Of a stretch of 64,000 nucleotides of DNA, positions 54,746 through 62,839 are shown in pieces (within the stretch, counting starts at the first letter, position 1; the number at the start of each line of letters is the position of its first letter). Below the pieces are notes generated by a model, which was given only the letters and a program-made list of their open reading frames with translations, was not told the origin of the DNA and did no database searches. A program made the translations under genes and the position numbers. Source of the DNA: Comamonas testosteroni TK102 (GTDB lineage Bacteria > Pseudomonadota > Gammaproteobacteria > Burkholderiales > Burkholderiaceae_C); assembly GCF_000739375.1 (NCBI RefSeq), contig NZ_CP006704.1, positions 3,472,001 to 3,536,000 of the forward strand, in the 5' to 3' direction.

Positions 54746-56797
54746 TCAAGCGGCCAGCGCCTCGGCGGGTTCATCCGCCATTGCTTCGGCATCTTCCGGG
54801 GCGTCCTGCTCCGGGCCTGCCTCCTGCGCGGCATCCTGCGGGCCTGCGGCCTTGAAGATGGCGGGCATCCAGCCCGTACCATCGGCCAGCCGCTCGGCCT
54901 CGCTGGCAATGTCGGCCTTCTTGAGCTTCGCCAGCCGGGTGACGGATTCCGGTGCGAACGCGCCCACGGCATCCAGAATCACGGCCTTCGGAACGTGCTT
55001 GAAGTAGCCTTCTGCGGTCGGCTTCCACCATGCGGCCATGTCGAGGCCCACGGCCTGCGCCAGTTCTGCGCCGGGCTGGTGCGGCGTGGCGCGAGGCGTC
55101 ACCACGTCCACCGTGGAGGCCACGCACACGGCCAGCAGCCGCACCAGTTCGTCTTGCGACTTCGCCAGCAGCACGGCGAGCAGTTCGGCGCTGTCCTCCG
55201 GCAAGGCTTCACCTGCCACCTGTTGCAGTTCGCGCAGCGCCACGGCAGCAGGCGATTCCGGCCAGTCCGGGGCCATGCCTTCCAGCCGGTCTTGCGCCGT
55301 GAGGCGCACGCCGAGCGGCAGGCCATCGCCATAGGCGTCGGGCTGCAAGACGGTCTGCACCATGTCATGCACCAGCGCGGCCAGCGCGACGTGCGGATGC
55401 CGTGCGACTTCGATTTGCAGCGCCGCCGTGCGGTGGGCGCTCAATCGCTGCGCCAGCCGGTCGGACAGGCTCGCGGCCTTGGGCGCGTCGTCGGCGTCCT
55501 CGTGCTCGTCGTTGGCGGCTTCGCCTTCGGTGCTGCCGAAACCGCGCCGCAGCTTTTCCAGCGTGCGCAGCGCCTTGGCCTCGGCTTCGCGCAGCAGGCC
55601 GCGATGAATGACGGCCTCGCCGTTGCGGTCGATGGTGACGATGGCACCAGCCACCTCGCGCACCTCGGGCGCATAGCCTTGTAAGGCGTCCTCCGCGTCT
55701 TGCAGTTCCCCGACCACCTGATCGCGCCGCTGTTCCAGCTTCTCGGCCTTGGCCTCGTCCTCGGCGTCGCAGGCTTCTTCCAGTTCGGCGTCGATCTTTT
55801 CGAGGCGGGTTTCCAGCGAGGCGATGCGGCGGGCCTCGCGGGTGGTCGGCTCGCGGCGATGGCGCGGGGCGTTCTGGAACGCTTGCCGTTCCTCGTAGGC
55901 CAGATGCGGCACGGCCTCCACCCATGCCCAACCCTCGCCGCGCACGTCCTCGGCCAGCGTTGCCAGCTTGTCGCGCACCAGCGTTTCCAGCACTGCGGTA
56001 TCGGTGAGGTAGGTTCCGGCATCGCCTTCCGCGAACAGGTCGCGGCGGATGCCGCCGCCTGCCTGCCGGTAGGTGTCCAGCCCGACGAAGCGCACCAGCG
56101 CGTGCGTGGCGTCGATTTCGCGCTCGGTCAGGCGCTCGCGCAGCTTGGACGGGCTGCGCTGCCATTCCGGCGCACCATAGAACGCGGCTTCCTGCGCGGC
56201 GTGGTCATCGGTGATGGTCAGGGCCATCAACTGTTCCAGCGTCACGCCACCGGCCCGGTAGTCGGCCATGAGACGCGGCGAGACGTTCGCCAGCTTCAAG
56301 CGGCGCTGCACCACCAGCGGGGACACGCCGAAGTCGGCGGCAATGTCCTCGACGGGCCGGCCTTCCTTGACCAGCGCGGCGAAGGCCGCGAACTGGTCGG
56401 CGGGGTGCATGTTCTCGCGCTGCACGTTCTCCGCGAGGCTGACGGTGCGGGCGGACGCATCGGCCACCAGCAGGCACGGCACTTCGTAGTCAGTGGGGAT
56501 GCGCTTCTTCTTCGCCAGCAGCTTCAAGGCGGTCAGGCGGCGGTCGCCTGCCACCACCTCGTAAGCCTCGCCATCGGCGGATGCAATCACGATCAGGTTT
56601 TGCAGCAGGCCGATGCGGGCAATGCTCGCGGCCAGCTCGGGGATGGACTGGCGCGGGGTCGTGCGGACGTTGCGCTTGGAGCGGCGCGGCAACAGTTGCG
56701 ACAGCGGAACCAAGATCAGGTTCTTGGTCGGATCGGCCACTTCCAGCGGTGCGGCGGCTTCGATGGCGACGGTTTCGGTTTTGAGTACAGCGTTCAT
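54746..56797 (-). CDS. parB: ParB/RepB/Spo0J-family protein
   Basis: 683 residues. The N-terminal ParB domain holds LVPLSQLLPRRSKRNVR, VVAGDRRLTALKLL (GDRR box) and LAENVQRENMHPADQ, then a helix-turn-helix PVEDIAADFGVSPLVVQRRL. A long C-terminal region includes a Glu/Lys-rich coiled coil at about 315-375. Much larger than chromosomal ParB; this large form is typical of ICE and plasmid ParB-like proteins. It is far from parA, so it may not be its partner. Confidence 0.92.
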   Translation of the reverse strand: MNAVLKTETVAIEAAAPLEVADPTKNLILVPLSQLLPRRSKRNVRTTPRQSIPELAASIARIGLLQNLIVIASADGEAYEVVAGDRRLTALKLLAKKKRIPTDYEVPCLLVADASARTVSLAENVQRENMHPADQFAAFAALVKEGRPVEDIAADFGVSPLVVQRRLKLANVSPRLMADYRAGGVTLEQLMALTITDDHAAQEAAFYGAPEWQRSPSKLRERLTEREIDATHALVRFVGLDTYRQAGGGIRRDLFAEGDAGTYLTDTAVLETLVRDKLATLAEDVRGEGWAWVEAVPHLAYEERQAFQNAPRHRREPTTREARRIASLETRLEKIDAELEEACDAEDEAKAEKLEQRRDQVVGELQDAEDALQGYAPEVREVAGAIVTIDRNGEAVIHRGLLREAEAKALRTLEKLRRGFGSTEGEAANDEHEDADDAPKAASLSDRLAQRLSAHRTAALQIEVARHPHVALAALVHDMVQTVLQPDAYGDGLPLGVRLTAQDRLEGMAPDWPESPAAVALRELQQVAGEALPEDSAELLAVLLAKSQDELVRLLAVCVASTVDVVTPRATPHQPGAELAQAVGLDMAAWWKPTAEGYFKHVPKAVILDAVGAFAPESVTRLAKLKKADIASEAERLADGTGWMPAIFKAAGPQDAAQEAGPEQDAPEDAEAMADEPAEALAA

Positions 56798-56875
56798 GGT
56801 GATAACTCCTTGCGGTTGGGATGCAGCAGCGAGAGAAGCGGCAAGGGCTGCTGCCTGCCCCTGCCGCGTGGGGAT

Positions 56876-57700
56876 TCAGGCTTTCAACTGGCGCAGGCCA
56901 TCGGCCAGCAGCCACAGGGCGCGATTGAGGCGCACGCTTTGGTCGATGCCCTGCACGGGCCGGGTGGTCTGGCGGCGGCCATTCGCGGCGCGGGCGGACA
57001 GGCCGCCTTTGGTCAAGTTCTCCTGCGTGCGGTTGAACACGCTCCACAGGTCGCGGCGGTCGTCGTCGTGGCGGCGTGGCATCAGGATTTGCGATTCCGT
57101 GATGGGCGCGGGCTTGTCCTCGTCGTACTTCAACGCCAGCGCAGCGCGGGCGAACACTTCGGATTCCCCGGCGTCGAGCGTGATGGCGCGCATGGCATCG
57201 CGCGATTCCTGCGCCCGGTCGAAGCCGTGCAGGACTTCGTAAGCGCCTTCGATGACGTGCCCGGCTACGTCGCCCTTGTGCGGCACGCGCACGTCGGCCA
57301 CGGTGTCGCCGCAGACAAGGCCATTGCTGCAAACGAAGCGGAACATCCCGGCCAGCATCTGATAGCTGCTGGTGCCGTCATGGGAGTTCAGCAGGATGAT
57401 TTCGTTGGCCTCGCGGCCGTTGATCTGGCTGGCGTGGCGCAGCCGGATCATGTGCTTGGTGTAGTCGCGGCGGTCGTCGTGGCGCACGCGGGTTTGCGTC
57501 ACCATGAAAGGCTCGAAGCCTTCCCCGCGCAGTTCTTGCAGCACGGTCGCGGTGGGGATGTAGCTGTACCGCTCAGAGCGGCTTTCGTGCGGGGCGTCCG
57601 CGAAGATGGACGGGGCCACGGCCCGGATTTGGTCGTCGGACAAGGGACGTTCCGAACGCAGCACCGGGGAACGGGAAGCGAAGCGGGATGCGAGTTGCAT
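56876..57700 (-). CDS. DUF932 family protein
   Basis: 274 residues: SRSERYSYIPTATVLQELRG, RLRHASQINGREANEIILLN, MFRFVCSNGLVCGD and VFNRTQENLTKGGL are DUF932 hallmarks, related to phage LGT/TIGR03299 proteins. Common beside parB in these ICEs; function unknown. It lies 78 bp before parB on the same strand with GGAGAA at its ATG. Confidence 0.9.
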   Translation of the reverse strand: MQLASRFASRSPVLRSERPLSDDQIRAVAPSIFADAPHESRSERYSYIPTATVLQELRGEGFEPFMVTQTRVRHDDRRDYTKHMIRLRHASQINGREANEIILLNSHDGTSSYQMLAGMFRFVCSNGLVCGDTVADVRVPHKGDVAGHVIEGAYEVLHGFDRAQESRDAMRAITLDAGESEVFARAALALKYDEDKPAPITESQILMPRRHDDDRRDLWSVFNRTQENLTKGGLSARAANGRRQTTRPVQGIDQSVRLNRALWLLADGLRQLKA

Positions 57701-58044
57701 GGCATTTCTCCTGACAAAGAAAAAAGGGGTTGCTGTTCACCGCACACCGGATTCCTAGATTCGGAAGCCCAGCCTTTCGGCGGTTCGGTGCGGTCGGCAC
57801 GAGGAACCCGGTTGGCCCTGTTGCCACCGTCTTTCCTGAGTTCATCGCCCGCGACGGTCAGGAGCGCGCGGACGGGGGCCGTCAAGGAGGCAAGCGCAGG
57901 GTTGGTGCGGCCCGCAGGCGCAGCCGAGGACACGGCCCTGCGCGCCTTGACGGCACACGGCCGCGGGCTACAGTCGCGGTGAAGGTGATGAAGTCAGGGG
58001 AGACGGTTGGACATGGCAACGGCCCCTCAGCACGCCGACAGCAC

Positions 58045-58140
58045 GGCAAGCGAAGCGCGCAGGCCCGGATCTAGGAATCCGGGCCGGAGGCGTCAGCCGA
58101 GCGGAGCGAGGGAACGATGGAAGCCCGTCAGGGGCGAGAC
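58045..58140. repeat. Intergenic repeat C, partial copy 3
   Basis: Matches the distal half of copies C1 and C2: the word GGCAAGCGAAGCGCGCAGGC, then a CCGGAGGCGTCAG segment and GATGGAAGCCCG followed by CAGGGGCGAGAC (as in C2). It lies 345 bp upstream of the DUF932 start. Confidence 0.7.
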
Positions 58141-58283
58141 GCCGCAGGCGGCTCGATGCGCTACGCGCACGACAGCGCGACCGGCCATGTTTCTTGGCCG
58201 GGGACGCACGGACTCCAAGGCTCGATGTACAAGCTCATGCGCCAGTCATCGGGAAACAGGTTCGACAGCGGCTGCTGCGGTCT

Positions 58284-58391
58284 GGCCGATCCGGCGCAGC
58301 CGGTTCGGCGGCCTTTGAGGGGCGCCAAGCTCCGCGCGGCGGGGATAGCCCGCAGGGCTTTCCCCTGGAGGCAAGCGCAGCGCGCAGCGCC
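58284..58391. repeat. Intergenic repeat, copy B (about 108 bp)
   Basis: Partner of copy A at 53938. The stem-loop GGGGATAGCCC / GGGCTTTCCCC is exactly kept at 58341-58365. It lies 20 bp past the stop of the 92-residue gene at 58412 and about 580 bp upstream of the DUF932 start. Confidence 0.85.
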
Positions 58392-58411
58392 CCGTCAGGG
58401 GCACTTAGGCA

Positions 58412-58690
58412 TCACGCCGAGTCGTCAGGACGCAGGCTGGATTCCGCAACCGGCATCCAAGGCGAAGTCGAGTTCAGGTAGTAGCGCCTGCCACGCGCAT
58501 ACAGCCCCGAAGGCTCGGTAGGCTGGTAGAACCCGGTGACGCGGCGCCGGAACTGCGCGCCAAACTCGTTGGTGTAGATCACCGCGTCGCCGATCTTGAA
58601 GCGCAAGGGCTGACCGTTCTCCGGCGCGAACGGCTTGAGCGCATCGTGTTGCGCCGTGATTTCGATGATGTAGTCGTGATGGCTGCTCAT
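58412..58690 (-). CDS. Small conserved hypothetical protein
   Basis: 92 residues, MSSHHDYIIEITAQHDALKP start (ATG 58690 with GGAGA). Mid-protein FKIGDAVIYTNEFGAQFRRRVTGFY looks like a small beta-barrel (SH3/CarD-like) segment; no named domain recognised. It is 65 bp after DUF2958 copy 2 and probably in the same operon. Confidence 0.7.
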   Translation of the reverse strand: MSSHHDYIIEITAQHDALKPFAPENGQPLRFKIGDAVIYTNEFGAQFRRRVTGFYQPTEPSGLYARGRRYYLNSTSPWMPVAESSLRPDDSA

Positions 58691-58755
58691 GGCATTGATC
58701 TCCTGCGAAGGTTGGGAAAGCGCAAGGAGCGCCTTGCGGCGCTCCAAGGGCTGGT

Positions 58756-59106
58756 TCAGACGACGACACGCCCGACCAACCGGGCATCGCGCGCGTAGGC
58801 GCTCAACCGCTTCTCGGCGCGGAAAGACAGGTCGCGCTCGATCGGCAGGCCCAGCCTGCCGCGCACGGTCGCCAGCTCGCCCAGGCTGACCCAGCCGATT
58901 TCCGGCATCCCCAGGCCCAGGTCGCAAAGACCAAAGGCGTGGTCGTGGTCATCGGGATCAATCTCGGTCAGCAGCCAGGTCGCGCCGGCATCCGGCGTGA
59001 ACAGCTTGACGACGGGTGCCGGATCGAAGTCCGGGTTCTCCAAGGATTCGCGGCCGTTGGCCAGCAGCACGATGCGCTGCTCGTCAGTGATGAGTGCGTT
59101 GTTCAT
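58756..59106 (-). CDS. DUF2958 family protein (copy 2)
   Basis: 116 residues with the same pattern as copy 1: PVVKLFTPDAGATWLLTEIDPDD, AFGLCDLGLGMPEIGWVSLGEL. Diverged from copy 1 by more than half of its residues, so this is an old duplication or separate acquisition. GGAG ribosome site before ATG 59106; repeat C1 lies directly upstream. Confidence 0.88.
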   Translation of the reverse strand: MNNALITDEQRIVLLANGRESLENPDFDPAPVVKLFTPDAGATWLLTEIDPDDHDHAFGLCDLGLGMPEIGWVSLGELATVRGRLGLPIERDLSFRAEKRLSAYARDARLVGRVVV

Positions 59107-59128
59107 GGTGAACTCCTGAAAGGTTGCC

Positions 59129-59357
59129 GGGCGGAATTGCCCGACCCTTCCGGGGCACGGCGCAGCGCAAGCAGTCAGGGGTCAACGACGGCCGCCAGGA
59201 CGCAAGCGCCATCGGCGCGCAGCCCTTGACGGCGAGAACGCCGTGGCACGATGAAGGGGACAGCAAGACCGCCTCCCTCGCACCTCCACGCACGCGGTTT
59301 TTGGCAAGCGAAGCGCGCAGGCCCGAATAGCAATCCGGGCCGGAGGCATCAGCGATG
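59129..59357. repeat. Intergenic repeat C1 (about 230 bp)
   Basis: Strongly similar to 61442-61678 over its whole length. Shared words in order: GGGCGGAATTGCCC, CAGTCAGGGGTC, GACGGCCGCCAGGACGCAAG, GGCGAGAACGCCGT, CAGCAAGACCGCC, CACGCACGCGG and the TTGGCAAGCGAAGCGCGCAG word. It ends 17 bp from the nreB stop and starts 23 bp from the DUF2958 start. Confidence 0.88.
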
Positions 59358-59374
59358 TGAAAGGCGGGCAGTTC

Positions 59375-60679
59375 TTAAATGCGCGCCCAGTCCCGGTGCA
59401 GATCGTCAACGATCATGGGATGACGGTGCCCGCCTCGGTCTGCTTGTTCGCGCAAGTGAGGATGATCTGGCGGTAGATGATCGTGGGCGATGTCGGAAGA
59501 ATCACTAGCGGGCCAGAGCCACAGCGCCAGTCCCACTCCGACAAGACCAATCAGCGACATGATGATGAAGGTCGATTGCAGCCCAAAGGCAGCGCCGAAG
59601 CGACCGGCCAAGGGATAGCAAATGAGCCAACACGCATGGGACAGGGCGAATTGCGCGGCAAAGACCGCGGGGCGATCCTCGGGATGAGCGGAGCGGCGCA
59701 ACAGCCGGCCGGAAGGTGTTTGCGCCACGCTGTAGCCGAAGCCGACCACCAACCAGATCACCACCAGAACGGCATAGGTCGGAATCATTGCCCCGGCTGC
59801 CGTTCCCACAACCAGCATCGTCGCTCCCGCAATCATGACAGGTCGATCAGCAATCTTGTCGAGCAGGCGAGGCAGCGCGAAGGCCGCAACCATCGACCCG
59901 CCTCCGAAGGCCGCCAGCGCCCACGCTACCTCGGATTCGCCCAGGCCAAAGCGTGCCTTCACGATGACCACCGTGTTCACGATCACCATTGACCCCGCTG
60001 CTGCCACAGCGAGGCTGATCGCCAGCAGACCCCGAAGGCGCGGCGTGGCGAGGTAAATGCGCGTGCCCCGCGTAGTACGATCCCATATGCCACGACACGG
60101 GCCGGGAACGGTTGTGGGAAGCCTCACGCTGACCACAAGCGCGGCTGACACGAGGAAGCCGAGAACCGTTCCGGCAAACAGGTTGTGGAAGCTGATGACC
60201 GTCAGTAGCGCGGCGGCCAGCATCGGGGAAATCAGGCTTTCCAAATCGTAGGCCAGCCGGGAAAGCGACAGTGCTTTCGTGTACTCGTCTTCGTCGGGAA
60301 GGATGTCCGGGATAGTGGCTTGAAAGGTCGGCGTGAAGCCTGCGGACGCCGCCTGCAAGACGAAGATCAGCAGATAGATTTGCCAGATTTCGCTGACAAA
60401 GGGCAGGCAGAGCGCAACGGATGCTCGTACTAGGTCAAGGGCAACGAGCAACGACCGTCGCGGCAGCCGGTCGGCGAACGCCTGCGCGACCGGGGCGACT
60501 CCGACATAGGCCAGCATCTTGATTGCGAGTGCCGTCCCGAGTACCGCGCCGGCATTCGCCCCGGCCAGATCGTAGGCAAGCAGGCCAAGGGCCACCGTCA
60601 TCAGGCCGGTGCCGACAAGCGCAATCACCTGAGCGGCGAACAGGTGACGATAGGTACGGTTCTTCAGGACGGAGAGCAT
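59375..60679 (-). CDS. nreB: MFS metal efflux transporter, NreB-like
   Basis: 434 residues. Twelve predicted helices with DRLPRRSLLVALDLVRA as the cytoplasmic loop motif. The ~35-residue tail after the last helix is His-rich (HDHLPPDHPHL and HRHP), as in the nickel-exporting NreB. It lies 9 bp after an RcnR/CsoR-type gene, the nreA-nreB arrangement. It should pump Ni(II), perhaps also Co(II), out of the cytoplasm. The metal is inferred from the tail and the sensor residues. Confidence 0.78.
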   Translation of the reverse strand: MLSVLKNRTYRHLFAAQVIALVGTGLMTVALGLLAYDLAGANAGAVLGTALAIKMLAYVGVAPVAQAFADRLPRRSLLVALDLVRASVALCLPFVSEIWQIYLLIFVLQAASAGFTPTFQATIPDILPDEDEYTKALSLSRLAYDLESLISPMLAAALLTVISFHNLFAGTVLGFLVSAALVVSVRLPTTVPGPCRGIWDRTTRGTRIYLATPRLRGLLAISLAVAAAGSMVIVNTVVIVKARFGLGESEVAWALAAFGGGSMVAAFALPRLLDKIADRPVMIAGATMLVVGTAAGAMIPTYAVLVVIWLVVGFGYSVAQTPSGRLLRRSAHPEDRPAVFAAQFALSHACWLICYPLAGRFGAAFGLQSTFIIMSLIGLVGVGLALWLWPASDSSDIAHDHLPPDHPHLREQADRGGHRHPMIVDDLHRDWARI

Positions 60680-60688
60680 CGGCGGGCC

Positions 60689-60946
60689 TCAGAGCAGTTT
60701 GGTCAGTGCCTTCATTTCGGTCAAAACGGAGTCTTCGTCATGGGCCAGGCAATGGTCGATGTGGTCGTGGATCAGGACGCGCTTTGCGGCCGTCACCGCG
60801 CTTTCCACCGCCGCGAGCTGGCGGGCGATGTCGAGACAGGATTCGCCACTTTCGATCATCCCTATGACGTGCCGAAGATGACCATCGGCGCGTTTCAGCC
60901 GCTTCACGAGATCGGGATGGGTTGAGTGCTTGTGTGTCGCGTTCAT
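60689..60946 (-). CDS. nreA: RcnR/CsoR-family metal-sensing repressor, NreA/InrS-like
   Basis: 85 residues, all-helical. The metal-ligand fingerprint is H5, C37, H62, C66: spacing of 32, 25 and 4 equals that of the nickel sensor InrS (His21, Cys53, His78, Cys82), while CsoR lacks the His and RcnR has His at the last place. It represses its own operon until metal binds. The G-tract palindrome at 60957-60975 is its likely operator. The start codon has no ribosome site and may be used without a leader. Confidence 0.88.
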   Translation of the reverse strand: MNATHKHSTHPDLVKRLKRADGHLRHVIGMIESGESCLDIARQLAAVESAVTAAKRVLIHDHIDHCLAHDEDSVLTEMKALTKLL

Positions 60947-60952
60947 GTGGCA

Positions 60953-60981
60953 ATTGTATCCCCCCTGGGGGGATATGAAAA
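60953..60981 (-). promoter_or_regulatory. nreA promoter with operator palindrome in the spacer
   Basis: -10 TACAAT (60953-60958) and -35 TTTTCA (60976-60981) are 17 bp apart. The spacer carries TATCCCCCCTGGGGGGATA (60957-60975, plus-strand reading), a perfect 19-bp palindrome with the C/G tracts bound by RcnR/CsoR proteins. The predicted transcript starts at the A of the nreA ATG, so the mRNA would be leaderless. Confidence 0.75.
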
Positions 60982-61029
60982 AGTGCGCCGCCCGCGAAGG
61001 AGCGACGCACCGAAGGCCGCACGACGCAA

Positions 61030-61422
61030 TCAGCCCGCCGCCGGCGCTGTCATCGACTGCAACTGCTCGATCACGCCAGGCTCAACGAACACGCAAGCCT
61101 GCTCGTCCGCGATCGGCACGTTGAACACCTGCGCGAACACCGTGCGCCGCAGATGGGCCAGCCGGCCCGTCCGGTATGCCTGCTCGGGCTTCATGCGCCC
61201 GCCAGCATGCGACCCGCTGCGCTGCGGATCGCATTCGACCAGCGCGACAAAGCCATCGTCGGCCAGCTTCTGATGCTCGGGGCACAGGCCCCAGCCGGTC
61301 GCCGTGTGGCGCTCCATGCTCGCGCGCAGGCGCTTGTCCAGCAGGATCGCGCCGGTGTCGAACGCCGTGCCGCAGACCAGGCAAACGTGCTGTTCGAGGG
61401 AAACGTGTGATTTGTCGTTCAT
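61030..61422 (-). CDS. Conserved ICE hypothetical protein with zinc-ribbon-like motif
   Basis: 130 residues from ATG 61422. CLVCGTAFDTGAILLDKRL and GWGLCPEHQKLADDG give a C-x2-C ... C-x2-H set that could bind zinc; a C-terminal part (VFAQVFNVPIADEQACVFVEPGVIEQL) follows. A longer frame upstream lies in repeat C2 and has no homology. It is upstream of nreA (83-bp gap). Function unknown. Confidence 0.75.
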   Translation of the reverse strand: MNDKSHVSLEQHVCLVCGTAFDTGAILLDKRLRASMERHTATGWGLCPEHQKLADDGFVALVECDPQRSGSHAGGRMKPEQAYRTGRLAHLRRTVFAQVFNVPIADEQACVFVEPGVIEQLQSMTAPAAG

Positions 61423-61441
61423 GACGGTTCTCCGGTTGCAA

Positions 61442-61678
61442 GGGCGGAATTGCCCGGAACCGTCGCCCTCACGGCGCAGCGCAGCAGTCAGGGGTCGCAG
61501 ACGGCCGCCAGGACGCAAGCGCGCAAGGCGCGCGCAGCCCTTGCACGGCGAGAACGCCGTGATACGGTGAAGGGACACAGCAAGACCGCCCCCTCACACC
61601 ACCCCACGCACGCGGGTTTTTGGCAAGCGAAGCGCGCAGGCGCGGATCAGCGAGCCGGGCCGGAGGCGTCAGTGATGG
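61442..61678. repeat. Intergenic repeat C2 (about 237 bp)
   Basis: Partner of C1 at 59129, in the same orientation. It starts 19 bp upstream of the ATG at 61422, just as C1 starts 23 bp upstream of DUF2958 copy 2. The similarity to copy 3 continues past its end (GATGGAAGCCCG, CAGGGGCGAGAC to 61698). C1 and C2 bracket a 2.1-kb segment with nreB, nreA and the zinc-ribbon gene. Confidence 0.88.
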
Positions 61679-61774
61679 AAGCCCGACAGGGGCGAGACTC
61701 GCGCAGCGAGGCTCGATGCGCAGCACGACAGCGCGACGGCGGTACGCCGGGACGCCCGACTGCTTGGGACAGGA

Positions 61775-62839
61775 CTATTCGTTGTCGGTCTTGCGCTGCT
61801 CGAGCTGCAACTGCGCCCGTTGCGTTGCTTGTTGCAGCCGCTCCACCAGCACGCCCCTCGGCGGCAAGGCGGTCAGGTACTCGGCGACGTGGATGCCCGA
61901 CTTGTCCAACTCCAGCAATTCGATCTGCTCGCGCTTCTTGCCGGTGCAAAGGATGATCCCCAGCGGCGAGGCTTCCTCCGGCTCCCGTTCGTGCTTGTCC
62001 AGCCAGCGAAGATAAAGCTCCATCTGTCCCTTGAAAGCTGCCTTGAACTCGCCGACCTTCAACTCCACTGCCACCAGCCGCCGCAGCTTGCGGTTGTAAA
62101 ACAGCAGGTCGAGGTGGAAATCCTCGCCGTCGATCTGGATGCGCTTCTGCCGGGCCACGAAGCTGAAACCCGCGCCCAGCTCCAACAAGAACGACTCCAT
62201 TTCGCGGATGATCGCCGCCTCCAAGTCGCCTTCCTGCCAAGTGTCCCGCAGCCCCAGGAAGTCGAGGATGTACGGGTCGCGCATGACCAGGGCGGGCGAC
62301 ATGCGCTGCGCATCGCGCATCGTCGCCAGCTCGTGCGCGATCGTCTCGCCCGGCTTTTGAGACAGCGCCGTGCGCTCGTACAGCATCGAGTCGATGCGCT
62401 CGCGCAGCGTCCGGACGCTCCAGCGTTCGGCGCTCGCCATCTGCGCGTAATAGTCCCGCTGGAGCGGGTCTTTCAGCGGGATCAGGGCGATGAAGTGCGT
62501 CCAGCTCAATTCTCGTATCAGTGATACGAGAATCTGCTCGTCGGGGAAGGTGGCCGCGAACTGCACCATGCGGCGCAGGTTCTGCTCGGCAAAACTGCCG
62601 CCGTACTCCTTCACCAACTGCGCCGCCAGGGTGGGCAGGACTTCCTTGCCGTAGGCGCCCCGGCGTCCGTCCAAGACGTGCGTGCGGATGCGCTGGCCGA
62701 TGCGCCAGTAGAGCATCGTCAGCTCGCTATTCACCGTCGAGGCGGCGCGCTTGCGCGCCGCCTCGATCAGTGCCCGAATGTCGCCCAGCAGCGCCGAAGG
62801 CGCTGCGGACGATGCTGCGGATGACCGGCGCGTGTTCAT
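61775..62839 (-). CDS. DUF1016/YhcG-family PD-(D/E)XK nuclease domain protein
   Basis: 354 residues. An N-terminal DUF1016_N helical domain (LIEAARKRAASTVNSELTMLYW, IGQRIRTHVL) and a C-terminal nuclease domain with FHLDLLFYNRKLRRLVAVELKVGEFKAA, where D, E and K form the PD-(D/E)XK core. ATGA overlap with the integrase stop shows coupled expression. YhcG-type nucleases are often found with restriction or mobile genes; here it may serve element maintenance or defence. C-terminus complete. Confidence 0.88.
   Translation of the reverse strand: MNTRRSSAASSAAPSALLGDIRALIEAARKRAASTVNSELTMLYWRIGQRIRTHVLDGRRGAYGKEVLPTLAAQLVKEYGGSFAEQNLRRMVQFAATFPDEQILVSLIRELSWTHFIALIPLKDPLQRDYYAQMASAERWSVRTLRERIDSMLYERTALSQKPGETIAHELATMRDAQRMSPALVMRDPYILDFLGLRDTWQEGDLEAAIIREMESFLLELGAGFSFVARQKRIQIDGEDFHLDLLFYNRKLRRLVAVELKVGEFKAAFKGQMELYLRWLDKHEREPEEASPLGIILCTGKKREQIELLELDKSGIHVAEYLTALPPRGVLVERLQQATQRAQLQLEQRKTDNE

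Larger units (their letters stand above)
57701..58411. other. 0.7-kb gene-less region upstream of DUF932
   Basis: No supported gene. It carries repeat copy C3 (58045-58140) and repeat copy B (58284-58391). Frames that stay open through the repeats on the plus strand encode Arg/Ala-rich low-complexity peptides and are not credible. Confidence 0.4.

Noticed and set aside
58117..58521. Open frame on the plus strand through repeat B
   Set aside because: The product is Arg/Ala-rich low complexity, derived from repeat sequence and overlapping a better minus-strand gene.
60975..60982. An exact 8-bp match to the Tn4371 attachment core TTTTTCAT (minus strand) upstream of nreA
   Set aside because: It overlaps the nreA -35 region and the operator edge, lies inside the element with backbone genes on both sides, and 8-bp matches occur by chance. 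Not taken as an attachment site.
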